A stretch of DNA of 64,000 nt from Tenacibaculum mesophilum (lineage in GTDB: Bacteria > Bacteroidota > Bacteroidia > Flavobacteriales > Flavobacteriaceae): assembly GCF_003867075.1 (NCBI RefSeq), contig NZ_CP032544.1:186001-250000 (forward strand), given 5' to 3'. Positions within the stretch are counted from its first letter, which is position 1. Every line of letters starts with the position of its first letter. Below the pieces are notes generated by a model. The model was not told the origin of the DNA and did no database searches. It saw only the letters and a program-made list of their open reading frames with translations. This document shows positions 50,886 to 60,710 of this stretch, in pieces. A program made the translations under genes and the position numbers.

Positions 50886-51971
50886 ATGAAAAACAAATTT
50901 TTCACACTCATATTATTAACAACTATGTACTCTTTCATTAGTTGTGGAAGTGATAATGATTTACCATCTGAACCAATAAAAGTGGTAATAGAAGGAGCAG
51001 AAGTAAGTCCAGGAGTAGGTGGGCCTAATCAACCAAATCAAGTATATATTGACTTAAGTACGAATACAACAACAGAGATAAAGAGAGACTCTTGGGATTT
51101 AGGATTTTATTCTGGAAGTGAGTTTAGAGTTGTTATTAATGGTTCAATATCTATGGCGGCTGCTAAATTATCTACAACAGATATAGATGCTGTTAGCTCT
51201 TCAACCCAAGAAGTAAAAGATTTACAGCCTTTAGTAAGAACGAATACATATACTGATGAAAGTGCTCCTTTTGTTGATCATCCTAGTGGAGATATAACAA
51301 AAACGGCAATTGCTGAAATTGAAGTAACAGAGGCTAATAATAAAGTATATTTAGTAAACCTTGGTTATGAAGTAGCAACAGATAAACCAGCTACAGGTAG
51401 CTACTCTGCAAATGGAGATGAAAGAGGTTGGAAAAAAATTAGAGTTTTAAAAGAAGGAGATGCTTATGTTTTACAGTATGCAGATTTAGATGCTACTACG
51501 CATAAAGAAATTGTAATAACAAAAACAGAAGGGTATCACTTTACATTCTTTAGCTTTAATACAGAAGCTAAAGTTAATGTTGAGCCAATGAAAGAAAACT
51601 GGGACTTAAACTTTACAATTTTTACAAACTTATTACCTGGATATGGTCCGTATGTATTTCCAGATTTTGTAGTAAATAATATAAAATCAAATGTTAAAGG
51701 ATATATGATAGATACAGAAGAAGAAAGTTATACATATAATGATTTTACCTTAACAGATGTAAAAGTAGAAAATTTTGGTAATACTCAAACAGCTATCGGT
51801 AGTAGTTGGAGGGCAGGAGGAGGTCCTAGTTCTTTACCTTCTCGTAAAGACAATGTTTTTTATGTAATAGAAGATACTGATGGAAATTTATATAAGTTAA
51901 AGTTTTTAGCATTAACAAATGATGCAGGAGAAAGAGGTTATCCTGAGTTTGTATATAGCTTATTAAAGTAA
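50886..51971 (+). CDS. HmuY-family lipoprotein
   Basis: The 361-residue protein starts with a lipoprotein signal (MYSFISCGSDND) and belongs to the HmuY family of heme-binding surface lipoproteins. Its fold is beta-rich, with the family segment RDSWDLGFYSGSEFRVVING near 77-96 and ENWDLNFTIFTNLLPGYGPY in the C-terminal half. HmuY captures heme from host proteins and passes it to HmuR. This copy is longer than classic HmuY. It is in an operon with the TonB receptor 11 bases upstream. Confidence 0.88.
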   Translation: MKNKFFTLILLTTMYSFISCGSDNDLPSEPIKVVIEGAEVSPGVGGPNQPNQVYIDLSTNTTTEIKRDSWDLGFYSGSEFRVVINGSISMAAAKLSTTDIDAVSSSTQEVKDLQPLVRTNTYTDESAPFVDHPSGDITKTAIAEIEVTEANNKVYLVNLGYEVATDKPATGSYSANGDERGWKKIRVLKEGDAYVLQYADLDATTHKEIVITKTEGYHFTFFSFNTEAKVNVEPMKENWDLNFTIFTNLLPGYGPYVFPDFVVNNIKSNVKGYMIDTEEESYTYNDFTLTDVKVENFGNTQTAIGSSWRAGGGPSSLPSRKDNVFYVIEDTDGNLYKLKFLALTNDAGERGYPEFVYSLLK

Positions 51972-52007
51972 AGATTTATTTATTAAATTTTGTTAATTTT
52001 TGTTGTG

Positions 52008-52041
52008 AAAGGCTATCTAACCGAAAGGTTGGGTGGCTTTT
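52008..52041 (+). terminator. terminator after HmuY gene
   Basis: Two 15-base arms pair (with several G-U pairs) around a GAAA tetraloop, followed by a short T-containing stretch. The tetraloop and position 36 bases after the stop support termination of the HmuY operon. Confidence 0.7.
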
Positions 52042-52055
52042 CTAGTTAAAAAGGT

Positions 52056-54848
52056 TTAGTTAATGAGTTTTTCAGCCAAATACTTAGAGGTGTATGATTC
52101 TTTATTTTTAGCTAATTCTTCAGGGGTGCCTGCAAAGATTAAGTTTCCACCTTTTTTTCCACCCTCTAAACCAAGATCAATAATATAATCAGCGCATTTA
52201 ATCAATTCAATATTGTGTTCAATAACAATAATTGAGTGTCCTCGCTCAATTAGCGCATTAAAAGAAGCTAATAATTTTTTAATATCATGAAAGTGTAATC
52301 CAGTAGTTGGTTCATCAAAAATAAACAAAGCTTTGTCTTTGGTATTTCCTTTTACTAAAAACGAAGCTAGTTTTATACGCTGTGCTTCACCACCAGAAAG
52401 GGTAGAAGATGACTGGCCTAATTGTACATAACCTAATCCAACATCTTGTAAAGGTTTTAATTTTTTAGCTATTTTGGTTTGTTTGTGTTCTGTAAAAAAA
52501 GCAACGGCATCATCAATAGTCATGTTTAAAATATCATCAATCGATTTTCCTTCAAAAGTTACTTCTAAAACTTCTTTTTTAAAGCGTTTACCACCACAAG
52601 TTTCACATTCTAAATGTACATCAGCCATAAACTGCATTTCAATAGTAACTTCTCCTTCACCTTTACAAACTTCACATCGACCACCATCTACATTAAAAGA
52701 AAAATGTTTAGGTTGGTAATTTCTTATTTTAGATAGTTTTTGAGACGAAAGTAGCTTGCGAATATCATCATACGCTTTTATATACGTTACAGGGTTAGAG
52801 CGTGAAGAACGGCCAATAGGATTTTGATCGATAAACTCTACATGTTTTAACAAATCAAAACTCCCAGTGACATCCGTGTGTTGTCCTAATTTTTCACCAT
52901 ATCCAACCAGTTTCTTCTGCATAGCAGGATATAGGATTTTTTTAACTAAGGTACTTTTACCACTACCAGAAACTCCAGTAATAACGGTTAAGTTGTTAAG
53001 CGGAAAAGAAACATCAATGTTCTTTAAGTTATTTTCACGAGCCCCAATAATATCAATAGAATTTTTTGATGTTCTTCTACTTGTAGAAATCTCAATTTTT
53101 AACTCTTCTGATAAATATTTAGCTGTAAGCGATTCGGATTGTAGAATATCTTTAAAAGTTCCTTCGGCAACAACATTTCCACCATAAGTCCCTGCTTCTG
53201 GGCCAATATCAATAATATAATCGGCCTCTTTCATAATGTCTTCATCATGCTCAACTACAATTACGGTGTTACCTAAATCACGTAGGTTTTTTAACACGCC
53301 AATGAGCCTTTCCGTGTCCTTTGGGTGTAATCCAATACTTGGTTCATCTAAAATATACATAGAGCCTACTAATGAACTTCCTAGCGAAGTAGCTAAATTA
53401 ATTCGTTGACTTTCTCCACCAGATAACGTATTAGATGTTCTGTTTAATGTTAGATAGCTTAAACCAACATTTGTTAAAAACTGGAGACGGTTGTTAATTT
53501 CGGTAAGTAAACGTTTACCAATTTTTTCTTCGTATTTGTTTAATTCAATATTATTGAAGAATACCGCTAATTCATCTAGAGGTAGGGTTACTAATTCATC
53601 AATAGTTTTACCGTATACCTGAACGTAGTTGGCTTCTTTGCGTAAACGTTTTCCGTTACATTCAGTACATTTTGTTTTTCCGCGGTAACGAGAAAGCATT
53701 ACACGGTTTTGAATTTTGTAACTTTTCTCTTCTAATTTTTTGAATAAATGATTAATCCCTTTAAATTTTTTTGTTCCATTCCAAACCAAGTCTTTTTGTT
53801 CATCAGTAAGTTCAAACCATGGTTTATGAATAGAAATCCCGAATGCTGAAGCATTTAGAATTAAATCATTTTTATATTTTTTGTAACTATCTGTTTTAAA
53901 AGGGAAAATAGCATCTTCGTAGATAGATAATCCTGTGTTAGGAATTACTAAATCTTCATCAATACCAATTACATCTCCGTAACCTTCACAGGTTGGACAA
54001 GCTCCGTATGGGTTATTAAAACTAAATAAATGAGTGTTAGGCTCTAAGAATGAAATTCCGTCTAATTCAAATTTATTACTGAATTCAACAGTACTATTAT
54101 CTGATAGGTTTTCGATATAGCAAATACCTTTTCCCTCAAAAAAAGCCGTTTGTACAGCATCTCCCAAACGGTTGTAAAAGTCTTCTTCGTCTTTTACAAC
54201 AATTCTATCAACAACTAATTGTAATTCATTTCCCTTAAAATCTTTTACAGGAAACTCATCAATTCTGTATACGGTATCTTGATATTTTAAACGAGCATAT
54301 CCTTGCTGTGTTAGTACTTGTAAAACAGTTTTTATATCTCTGTCTTTATTAATATGTATAGGAGCAAGTAATAATAACTTTGAACGTTCCTCAAAATTTT
54401 TTACATGATTGATAACATCAGAAACTGTATGTTTTTTTACTTCATTACCCGAAATAGGAGAGAAGGTTTTACCAATACGAGCAAATAATAATTTAATATA
54501 ATCGTATATCTCTGTAGATGTACCAACTGTTGAACGTGGATTAGTAGCGTTAACTTTTTGCTCAATAGCAATGGCAGGAGCAATTCCTTTAATGTAATCA
54601 ACTTTTGGTTTGTGTAGTTTTCCTAAAAACTGACGAGCATACGAACTTAAACTTTCTACATAACGGCGTTGTCCTTCAGCATACAAAGTATCAAAAGCTA
54701 GAGAAGATTTACCTGAACCAGAAAGTCCAGTAATAACTACTAATTTATTACGAGGAATAACTACATCAATGTTTTTCAAATTGTGCAGTTTAGCTCCTTT
54801 TATTATAATATTTTCTTTTGGATTAACAGTTGAAATATCAGTCTTCAT
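52056..54848 (-). CDS. uvrA: excinuclease ABC subunit UvrA
   Basis: UvrA is the cytosolic damage-recognition ATPase of nucleotide excision repair. The 930 residues have two ABC modules, with Walker [10 protein letters not shown] near 41 and GVSGSGKST near 617 and signatures LSGGESQRI and LSGGEAQRI. Two zinc-binding clusters are CPTCEGYG and [20 protein letters not shown] with CETCGGKR. Length and order are standard. The first bases of the gene and its upstream sequence are duplicated in degenerate form at 58334-58371. Confidence 0.97.
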   Translation of the reverse strand: MKTDISTVNPKENIIIKGAKLHNLKNIDVVIPRNKLVVITGLSGSGKSSLAFDTLYAEGQRRYVESLSSYARQFLGKLHKPKVDYIKGIAPAIAIEQKVNATNPRSTVGTSTEIYDYIKLLFARIGKTFSPISGNEVKKHTVSDVINHVKNFEERSKLLLLAPIHINKDRDIKTVLQVLTQQGYARLKYQDTVYRIDEFPVKDFKGNELQLVVDRIVVKDEEDFYNRLGDAVQTAFFEGKGICYIENLSDNSTVEFSNKFELDGISFLEPNTHLFSFNNPYGACPTCEGYGDVIGIDEDLVIPNTGLSIYEDAIFPFKTDSYKKYKNDLILNASAFGISIHKPWFELTDEQKDLVWNGTKKFKGINHLFKKLEEKSYKIQNRVMLSRYRGKTKCTECNGKRLRKEANYVQVYGKTIDELVTLPLDELAVFFNNIELNKYEEKIGKRLLTEINNRLQFLTNVGLSYLTLNRTSNTLSGGESQRINLATSLGSSLVGSMYILDEPSIGLHPKDTERLIGVLKNLRDLGNTVIVVEHDEDIMKEADYIIDIGPEAGTYGGNVVAEGTFKDILQSESLTAKYLSEELKIEISTSRRTSKNSIDIIGARENNLKNIDVSFPLNNLTVITGVSGSGKSTLVKKILYPAMQKKLVGYGEKLGQHTDVTGSFDLLKHVEFIDQNPIGRSSRSNPVTYIKAYDDIRKLLSSQKLSKIRNYQPKHFSFNVDGGRCEVCKGEGEVTIEMQFMADVHLECETCGGKRFKKEVLEVTFEGKSIDDILNMTIDDAVAFFTEHKQTKIAKKLKPLQDVGLGYVQLGQSSSTLSGGEAQRIKLASFLVKGNTKDKALFIFDEPTTGLHFHDIKKLLASFNALIERGHSIIVIEHNIELIKCADYIIDLGLEGGKKGGNLIFAGTPEELAKNKESYTSKYLAEKLIN

Positions 54849-55003
54849 ATACTCGAAAAAATAAACTATAAAAGTACGGTTTTCTATTAACTCTACATTA
54901 TAACCTCAATGTAAATATCAAGGACTTTTCTTTTACAAAACTTAGATTAAATATATAATGTTTAGAAAATAAGGTATCTATTTGTTGTTTTTTCGAAAAT
55001 AGT

Positions 55004-55031
55004 AAAAAAATCCCCTTCATTAAGAAGGGGA
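55004..55031 (-). terminator. terminator after FAD-linked oxidase
   Basis: The stem TCCCCTTC/GAAGGGGA (55011-55031, five-base loop) is followed on the minus strand by seven T. Confidence 0.88.
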
Positions 55032-55040
55032 GAAGTAGAT

Positions 55041-56771
55041 TTATATTATTGTTTTTCTTGTTCTGAAATGATTATAAGGATCTTTCGAGTATTGTTCTTT
55101 AATCCTAATAAGTTCATTGTAGTTTTGGGCAAAATATGTTTTAGTAGGAATAGAACTATCCTTAAAGCTTATAAATGCGCCAGAGGTATTTGGGATATCA
55201 AAATCTCTACATACTTCAATCCAATCTAGCGCTCTATTGGTGTAATCATATAAAGTATTGTCTTGGAAGTTTTTTATTTTTTCTTCAATATACTTTTTAA
55301 TTGCTGGATCCATATTTGCATCTAAAGCTTCCCACCAACATTGGTATTGTATGGTATATTGTTTGTCATTGTAAGGAAAAGCACTATTGGTCTCAGGGTG
55401 TTTTTTGTAAAATTCACCTGTAATAGCTCCTAAGGTAATATAAGATGTAATAGTATTTTTTCTGTTATGCTCATTTAATAGAGGAGAGCACAAGCTTTCA
55501 ATTAGTTTTTGATGCCCTTCTTCTCCTAAACCTTTTTTATCAACAAGTCTTGAAGTTATTTTATGTGGTGCAGGTAGATCTAGATCTGGTTGTAGCGGTG
55601 TCCCCATTAATAACTCAGGAGGGAGCATGGATAATTTAATTTCATTAAAAGACTCCCTGTCCCATGAACTCATTAGGTGTTCACCGTAGTTGCTTTTATG
55701 TTCAAAATCTGCACCTGTGGCAGGTTCAATAGTTAACATATTATCTGTAACAGCAAGTACACCTTTAAAGTTATCTTTTATAAACTCCCTTAAGCTTATT
55801 TCATCTCCTTCCCAATACCCATTAAATTGGCAATTAAGATAGATAGTTTTATAAGGAATAGGTGTGTTTTCATCCCACGACCTTGCACTCACTTTTAAGT
55901 TGGTTCCAATAAGTTGAGGTGAGTTGTTAGGTTGAATAATTTCCTCCCATTTTTTTAGCACTTCAATAGTAGGAATATTTTCTTCAACTTTATCTGGATT
56001 TAAATCGGAATACGGATTCCAAACGACGTTGAAGCGATGTAATATTTTAGGTAGTTCAAAAGTTTTAATTCTAAGTTCGGTTACAATTCCGTAACTCATG
56101 CCTCCACCACCTCTTAATGCCCAAAGTAAATCAGGAATCTCACCATTTTTTTCATTGAGTTCTGCAAACTCTCCGTTTCCTAACAAAATGGTAGCGCCGA
56201 CTAAACGTTCACAGCACATGCCATATTTACGAGTCCATGGTCCCCAGCCACCACCCATGGTGAAGCCAGCAATACCCACAGTAGCACAAGTACCGTGGGG
56301 AATCATAACGTCTTGGTCAGCGAGTCTTGAAGTTAGGTCTTTAAAACGAATACCTGGACGAATATGTGCGATTTTTTCTCCGTCAATATTTTTAATATAA
56401 ACTTTTTCATTATCATGTTCGGGATAGTTCATTTTAGAAACATCTATTAACACAATATTAGTTCCAGTACATTCGCCTTCGTGATCATGACCTCCAGCTC
56501 TGACTTTGAAAGGGAGCTTGTTGTTCTTTGCAGCTTTGAATGTATTTTGTACGTCTTCAGGGCTTTCGCAATAAACAATTACAAAGGGGTTGAATTGCAA
56601 TCTTCTATTGAAAATATGACTATTTTTATAATGTTCGTAAACATTATCTAGACTCCCCCAATTTGTAGATATTGTTACATTTGAAGGTAACGACTTTTGG
56701 ATTTCTTTTAAAAAGTTGTCAATGTTTTCTCTAAGTAGCGTATTAATTTCTTCTTGAATGTCAGTTTTCAT
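55041..56771 (-). CDS. FAD-linked oxidase (berberine-bridge-enzyme family)
   Basis: The 576-residue flavoprotein has the FAD-binding type 4 domain with the segment PFKVRAGGHDHEGECTGTNIV, whose GGHDHEG region carries the histidine that can hold FAD covalently. A second marker is IAGFTMGGGWGPWTRKYG, and the BBE C-terminus ends with YAQNYNELIRIKEQYSKDPYNHF. No signal peptide is visible. These enzymes oxidise sugars, alkaloids or peptides; no specific substrate is apparent. It sits with the amide hydrolase at 57009 between uvrA and a uvrA relic. Confidence 0.85.
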   Translation of the reverse strand: MKTDIQEEINTLLRENIDNFLKEIQKSLPSNVTISTNWGSLDNVYEHYKNSHIFNRRLQFNPFVIVYCESPEDVQNTFKAAKNNKLPFKVRAGGHDHEGECTGTNIVLIDVSKMNYPEHDNEKVYIKNIDGEKIAHIRPGIRFKDLTSRLADQDVMIPHGTCATVGIAGFTMGGGWGPWTRKYGMCCERLVGATILLGNGEFAELNEKNGEIPDLLWALRGGGGMSYGIVTELRIKTFELPKILHRFNVVWNPYSDLNPDKVEENIPTIEVLKKWEEIIQPNNSPQLIGTNLKVSARSWDENTPIPYKTIYLNCQFNGYWEGDEISLREFIKDNFKGVLAVTDNMLTIEPATGADFEHKSNYGEHLMSSWDRESFNEIKLSMLPPELLMGTPLQPDLDLPAPHKITSRLVDKKGLGEEGHQKLIESLCSPLLNEHNRKNTITSYITLGAITGEFYKKHPETNSAFPYNDKQYTIQYQCWWEALDANMDPAIKKYIEEKIKNFQDNTLYDYTNRALDWIEVCRDFDIPNTSGAFISFKDSSIPTKTYFAQNYNELIRIKEQYSKDPYNHFRTRKTII

Positions 56772-56955
56772 AGATATTGTAGTTTAAGGATTAAAACTCA
56801 AAAATAATTAGCACCTATGTGTATTTAAGAAAGAGTTCTTTAAATGATTAAATATTTAATTTAAGTAATTGAAAAAGGGTATAAGCAGAAAGTGAGTTTG
56901 TTTGAATAAGGAAGAGCTTCTACCAAAAATAAATTCAATTAAATGTTTTTACTGT

Positions 56956-56987
56956 TACAAAAACAGTTGTAAAAATTACAACTGTTT
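56956..56987 (-). terminator. terminator after linear amide hydrolase
   Basis: A perfect 12-bp stem (56961-56972 with 56976-56987) is followed on the minus strand by T-rich sequence, 21 bases past the stop of the 57009 gene. Confidence 0.82.
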
Positions 56988-57008
56988 AATATAAAGTTTT
57001 AAAAGAGT

Positions 57009-58088
57009 TTATTTATCCGCTAGTACAGCTGTCATAGCAAATGGATCAACAGTTTTTGTGAAATTTTCGTTTTGATATCCGTATAGTTCATGGTTTATAA
57101 ATTCATGTTCATCGTTTTCAGAAACCACAATAAGTTTAGAAACAGCACTAGGGAAATCATTCATCTTATTCAAATCCATATAAATTTCTCCCATGGTTCT
57201 AGCATTACAAAAATAGTAGGTAAGGTTGTTGTGAGAAGCAACGCTTGTCCATAAAGTTTGTGCGATGTTTGGATATTTTTCTAAAGTTGATTTGAAATTA
57301 ACAGGTACAGAAGCATTCATAACAACTGATTTTGATTGAGTTAAAGAATCAGAATTACTAGTAGTGTCATATAAATGATTTAGATAATAAGAAGCTCTGG
57401 CAAATCTATCAGAAGGAAAGGGACCGCCTGGTAAAGTATTACTAGGAAAGTTATTTTTATCATTCCACTGCCAACGCCAAAATTGATTTAGTTCAATTTG
57501 TTTGGCATAAGAAGGTTCGTTAGTCATTACTCTAAATTCAGGATCTTCATAAATGATGTAATTTCCATTATGAACTTCAATAATGGCAGATTTACCATGA
57601 AGGTCAGAAACAGCAAGATGTAAAGAAGCTTTTTTATTAGAACCAGGAACTTTTCCTCCAATTAACTGAATTTGAGTTTCAGCTTCTTTACTAAATTTTA
57701 CAACCACTTCAGAAACTGAGCAACAAGTATCCAATACAAATTGTACCCACCTTAAAACATCTAAATTTTTACAAGAGCTACCATCTTCTCTATTGTAAGA
57801 AGCACCACTGTCGTATAATAGATTAGCGACGAGTCCTTGAGAGTTGATGCCATCAGATGCACCAAAAGGAGCTTTGGTACCCACCATAGTTACAATACTG
57901 CTATATTGTGCTTCCCATATTAACGAATGTTCATTTTCAATTTCTGTTCCGCATTTAAGCATTGGGTTTTGAGGAGTAACTCTAAAAGCAAAAATAGTGG
58001 TAGGCATTTGGGTAGCCCAATCCATATTTCTTGCTGTAGTTAGATAATTGTTTTCTGCACTAAAATTGTTAAATATTCTTGTACACAT
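57009..58088 (-). CDS. linear amide C-N hydrolase (choloylglycine hydrolase family)
   Basis: The 359-residue Ntn hydrolase starts MCTRIFNN; Cys2 is the catalytic nucleophile after removal of Met1, and the usual ARNMDW motif follows. SIVTMVGTKAPFGASDGINSQGLVANLLYD and the later NEPSYAKQIELNQFWRW complete the fold. It cleaves linear amides such as bile salts, penicillin V or acyl-homoserine lactones; in a marine host, quorum-signal degradation is possible but unproven. No signal peptide. It is upstream of the FAD-linked oxidase on the same strand. Confidence 0.87.
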   Translation of the reverse strand: MCTRIFNNFSAENNYLTTARNMDWATQMPTTIFAFRVTPQNPMLKCGTEIENEHSLIWEAQYSSIVTMVGTKAPFGASDGINSQGLVANLLYDSGASYNREDGSSCKNLDVLRWVQFVLDTCCSVSEVVVKFSKEAETQIQLIGGKVPGSNKKASLHLAVSDLHGKSAIIEVHNGNYIIYEDPEFRVMTNEPSYAKQIELNQFWRWQWNDKNNFPSNTLPGGPFPSDRFARASYYLNHLYDTTSNSDSLTQSKSVVMNASVPVNFKSTLEKYPNIAQTLWTSVASHNNLTYYFCNARTMGEIYMDLNKMNDFPSAVSKLIVVSENDEHEFINHELYGYQNENFTKTVDPFAMTAVLADK

Positions 58089-58612
58089 AGTTTTAAATTT
58101 TTCGGGGGTTAATATTGATTTTATAATTACAAAACTATAGGGAGAAAAGCTATGTATTTAAATGAAGGGCTTGACCATACTAATATTTGGTTATAAACGT
58201 AAGGTATTTGAGTATGTATAATTTGTTTTTTAAATGGGGACTCTATAGATTTTAAGACGGTATAAAATGACTTTTAATTCTATTCTTTTTAAAGGATATA
58301 ACAGATGAGGATGGAAAATATAATGAATGTTTCCTTTTGGGTTAACAGTTGAAATATCAGTCTTTATATACTTAATATAATCGAAAAAGATAAGTAATAA
58401 GAAATACCAATTTCAAGTGGTTTTATTGAAAAAACGATAGTGTTTTTCTCTTTTTTTATAGTTTTTTTTGTATTTATTAATAAAAAATTTAATATTTGTA
58501 ACTCATTATTAATCAATAAATAATAGCTTATAGTAAAATAATTACTTTTATAACTTAATATCCCCTAACAAAAAGAGTACTAGTTAGTTGCTCTTTAAAA
58601 AAAGTAATTATT
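58089..58612. other. intergenic region with uvrA relic and divergent promoters
   Basis: These 524 bases lack a convincing gene. They contain the promoter of the amide hydrolase (minus strand), a degenerate copy of the 5' end of uvrA (58334-58371, extending to about 58394), a TACTTTTA box near 58546 for the sigma factor, and a small hairpin at about 58571-58597 just before its start. Confidence 0.7.
58334..58371 (-). pseudogene. relic of the uvrA 5' end
   Basis: These 38 bases match 54815-54852 (the uvrA start codon, first ten or so codons and upstream bases) at 36 positions. One mismatch turns the start ATG into ATA. A weaker match extends about 20 bases further, interrupted by a nine-base insertion. 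It has no coding potential. Confidence 0.8.
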
Positions 58613-59194
58613 ATGCAGCACATTGTAGATGATAGTGTATTAGTAAAGAACTATATAAATGGTAATGAATATGCCATAGAATTATTGATTAAACGCCACC
58701 AACAACGACTTTATAGCTTTATTTATAGTAAAGTACAAAATAGAGATACTACAGAAGATATTTTTCAAGACACCTTTATAAAGGTTATAAGAACGCTAAA
58801 AAAAGGAAATTATAACGAAGAAGGTAAGTTTTTACCATGGGTAATGCGTATTGCTCATAATTTAATTATTGATTTTTTTAGAAAAAACAATCGCATGCCT
58901 ACGTTTAATAATACAGAAGAGTTTGATATTTTTTCGGTATTAAGTGATGGAACTTTGAATGCAGAAGGAAAAATAATAAAAGAACAAATATTAAATGATG
59001 TTAAAGAATTAGTTGAAGAGTTGCCCGAAGAACAAAAAGAGGTTTTAAAAATGCGTATTTATAACGATATGAGTTTCAATGAAATATCAGAGAATACTGG
59101 CGTTAGTATAAATACAGCACTTGGTAGGATGCGTTATGCTTTAATTAATTTGAGAAAAATAATTGAAAAAAATAAAATTATCTTAGTTAGTTAA
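58613..59194 (+). CDS. ECF-type RNA polymerase sigma factor
   Basis: The 193-residue sigma-70 family factor has region 2 (LIKRHQQRLYSFIYSKVQNRDTTEDIFQDTFIKVI), which binds core polymerase and the -10 element. Region 4 is LPEEQKEVLKMRIYNDMSFNEISENTGVSINTALGRMRYALINLRK. No anti-sigma factor gene follows; instead a 47-residue protein begins 59 bases downstream. It is a plus-strand unit divergent from the amide hydrolase. Confidence 0.93.
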   Translation: MQHIVDDSVLVKNYINGNEYAIELLIKRHQQRLYSFIYSKVQNRDTTEDIFQDTFIKVIRTLKKGNYNEEGKFLPWVMRIAHNLIIDFFRKNNRMPTFNNTEEFDIFSVLSDGTLNAEGKIIKEQILNDVKELVEELPEEQKEVLKMRIYNDMSFNEISENTGVSINTALGRMRYALINLRKIIEKNKIILVS

Positions 59195-59253
59195 ACAATA
59201 TTTAAAAAAAAGCATCGTTAAATCATTGATAATAAGTATTAATAAGGGAATAT

Positions 59254-59397
59254 ATGATGCAAGTTTACTCTAAGAAGTCTCCTGACTTTAAAATGGAACC
59301 TAAACAAGAAACAGTTCAATATTTGATTAATTTTTCCAAATCGTTAACAGTAGTTAAAACAAAATCAAACTATCTCATTGAATTGAATTTGAATTAA
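59254..59397 (+). CDS. 47-residue protein downstream of the ECF sigma factor
   Basis: The frame starts at tandem ATG codons at 59254 and 59257 and ends at 59397. It begins MMQVYSKKSPDFKMEPKQET and is lysine-rich, with no signal peptide or cysteine. A similar short protein follows this sigma factor in other flavobacterial genomes as I recall them, which I cannot check here. It lies 59 bases after the sigma factor and ends before a terminator, so it is likely in the same transcript. It could be an anti-sigma peptide or a separate small protein. Confidence 0.65.
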   Translation: MMQVYSKKSPDFKMEPKQETVQYLINFSKSLTVVKTKSNYLIELNLN

Positions 59398-59404
59398 GAG
59401 TGGG

Positions 59405-59434
59405 AAAAGCTTCAACAAGGTTGGGGCTTTTTTT
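59405..59434 (+). terminator. terminator after sigma-factor unit
   Basis: A 12-base stem with two G-U pairs and loop AAG ends in a run of seven T. It lies seven bases past the small protein and also overlaps the end of nth on the other strand. Confidence 0.82.
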
Positions 59435-60089
59435 ATGCTTTCTTTTTATTATAATCGTCTATTACCGATTTTCTTCCAACTGTCCTAGTGATAATATCAT
59501 TTTCTAGCTTCCAACCTCGAGCAGGAGAATATTCACGTCCATAATAAATAATTTGTAAGTGTAATTTATTCCATAATTCTTTAGGGAATAAACGTTTTGC
59601 ATCTTTTTCAGTTTGTGCAACACTTTTTCCGTTAGATAAATTCCAACGATACATTAATCTATGAATATGGGTATCTACAGGAAAAGCAGGAATATCAAAA
59701 GCTTGCGACATTACCACACTAGCAGTTTTGTGTCCTACTGCAGGTAATTCTTCTAAAGCATCCATATCAACAGGAACTTCACCATTATGTTTTTCAATTA
59801 AAATTTTCGATAAACCGTGAATTCCTTTTGATTTCATAGGAGACAAGCCAACTGGTTTGATAATCTCTCTAATTTCATCAACAGTAAGCTTTACCATGTC
59901 GTACGGATTATCAGCTCTTTCAAATAATAAAGGAGTAATGGTGTTTACACGTGCATCGGTGCTTTGAGCAGACATCAATACAGCAATCAACAAGGTGTAT
60001 GGGTCTTTATGGTCTAAAGGGATGGGAGTTTCAGGATATAATTCTTTTAAAGTATCTATAACAAACTGGACTTTTTCTGCTTTCGTCAT
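59433..60089 (-). CDS. nth: endonuclease III (Nth), without Fe-S cluster
   Basis: This DNA glycosylase/AP lyase removes oxidised pyrimidines. The helix-hairpin-helix segment LEELPAVGHKTASVVMSQAF has the catalytic lysine, and AFPVDTHIHRL the catalytic aspartate. In classic Nth the C-terminus holds a four-cysteine 4Fe-4S loop. Here the matching region reads IIYYGREYSPARGWKLENDI and the protein contains no cysteine at all, so it must fold without the cluster. The 218 residues otherwise match the family length. It is divergent from the bcp gene. Confidence 0.92.
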   Translation of the reverse strand: MTKAEKVQFVIDTLKELYPETPIPLDHKDPYTLLIAVLMSAQSTDARVNTITPLLFERADNPYDMVKLTVDEIREIIKPVGLSPMKSKGIHGLSKILIEKHNGEVPVDMDALEELPAVGHKTASVVMSQAFDIPAFPVDTHIHRLMYRWNLSNGKSVAQTEKDAKRLFPKELWNKLHLQIIYYGREYSPARGWKLENDIITRTVGRKSVIDDYNKKKA

Positions 60090-60164
60090 TGCTTTATAAA
60101 ATTTGAAAAAATCAAAGGTACAAAGAAGCTTCGTATGTTTTATGGATAATCAAAATCAACTTTG

Positions 60165-60172
60165 TAACTTTG
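60165..60172 (+). promoter_or_regulatory. promoter box of bcp
   Basis: TAACTTTG matches TAnnTTTG and predicts transcription from near 60179, 20 bases before the ATG at 60199. This supports that start over the in-frame ATG at 60103. Confidence 0.6.
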
Positions 60173-60198
60173 ACATAATAACTTTGAAAGAATATAAT

Positions 60199-60651
60199 AT
60201 GACAACACTAAAAATAGGAGATAAGGCACCAAATTTTGAATCAGTAGACGAAAAAGGAAATACTGTAAAGCTTTCTGATTATACAGGGAAAAAACTAGTA
60301 TTGTTCTTTTATCCGAAAGCAAGCACACCTGGTTGTACAGCTGAAGCTTGTGACTTACGTGATAATTACAAAACGTTTTTAGCAAAAGGCTATGATGTTT
60401 TAGGGGTGAGTGCAGACTCAGCAAGACGTCAGCAAAACTTTATCAATAAAAATGAATTACCTTTTCCTTTATTAGCAGACGAAAGTAAAGATGTAATCAA
60501 CGCTTTTGGTGTTTGGGGACCTAAAAAGTTTATGGGAAGAGAATATGATGGAATTCACCGTACTACTTTTGTAATTGATGAGAAAGGAGTAATTGAAGAT
60601 GTAATTACGAAAGTAAAAACAAAGGAACACGCAAATCAGATATTAAAATAA
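60199..60651 (+). CDS. bcp: thioredoxin-dependent peroxiredoxin Bcp
   Basis: The enzyme reduces hydrogen peroxide and organic peroxides in the cytoplasm. The 150 residues start MTTLKIGDKAPNFESVDEKG. Peroxidatic Cys46 and resolving Cys51 are in ASTPGCTAEACDLRD, the atypical two-cysteine pattern of Bcp/PrxQ. IHRTTFVIDEKG and the final helix complete the fold. The 32 residues added by an upstream ATG at 60103 are not family-like. It converges with the sterol desaturase gene across a shared terminator. Confidence 0.94.
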   Translation: MTTLKIGDKAPNFESVDEKGNTVKLSDYTGKKLVLFFYPKASTPGCTAEACDLRDNYKTFLAKGYDVLGVSADSARRQQNFINKNELPFPLLADESKDVINAFGVWGPKKFMGREYDGIHRTTFVIDEKGVIEDVITKVKTKEHANQILK

Positions 60652-60671
60652 TAGTATATCTATTTAATAAA

Positions 60672-60710
60672 AAATAAAAGTCGAGTATTTACTCGACTTT
60701 TATTTTTTGT
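60672..60710. terminator. bidirectional terminator, bcp and desaturase gene
   Basis: AAATAAAAGTCGAGTA pairs perfectly with its complement around a two-base centre, with A and T runs on both sides. It covers the last codons of the desaturase gene. Confidence 0.85.
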
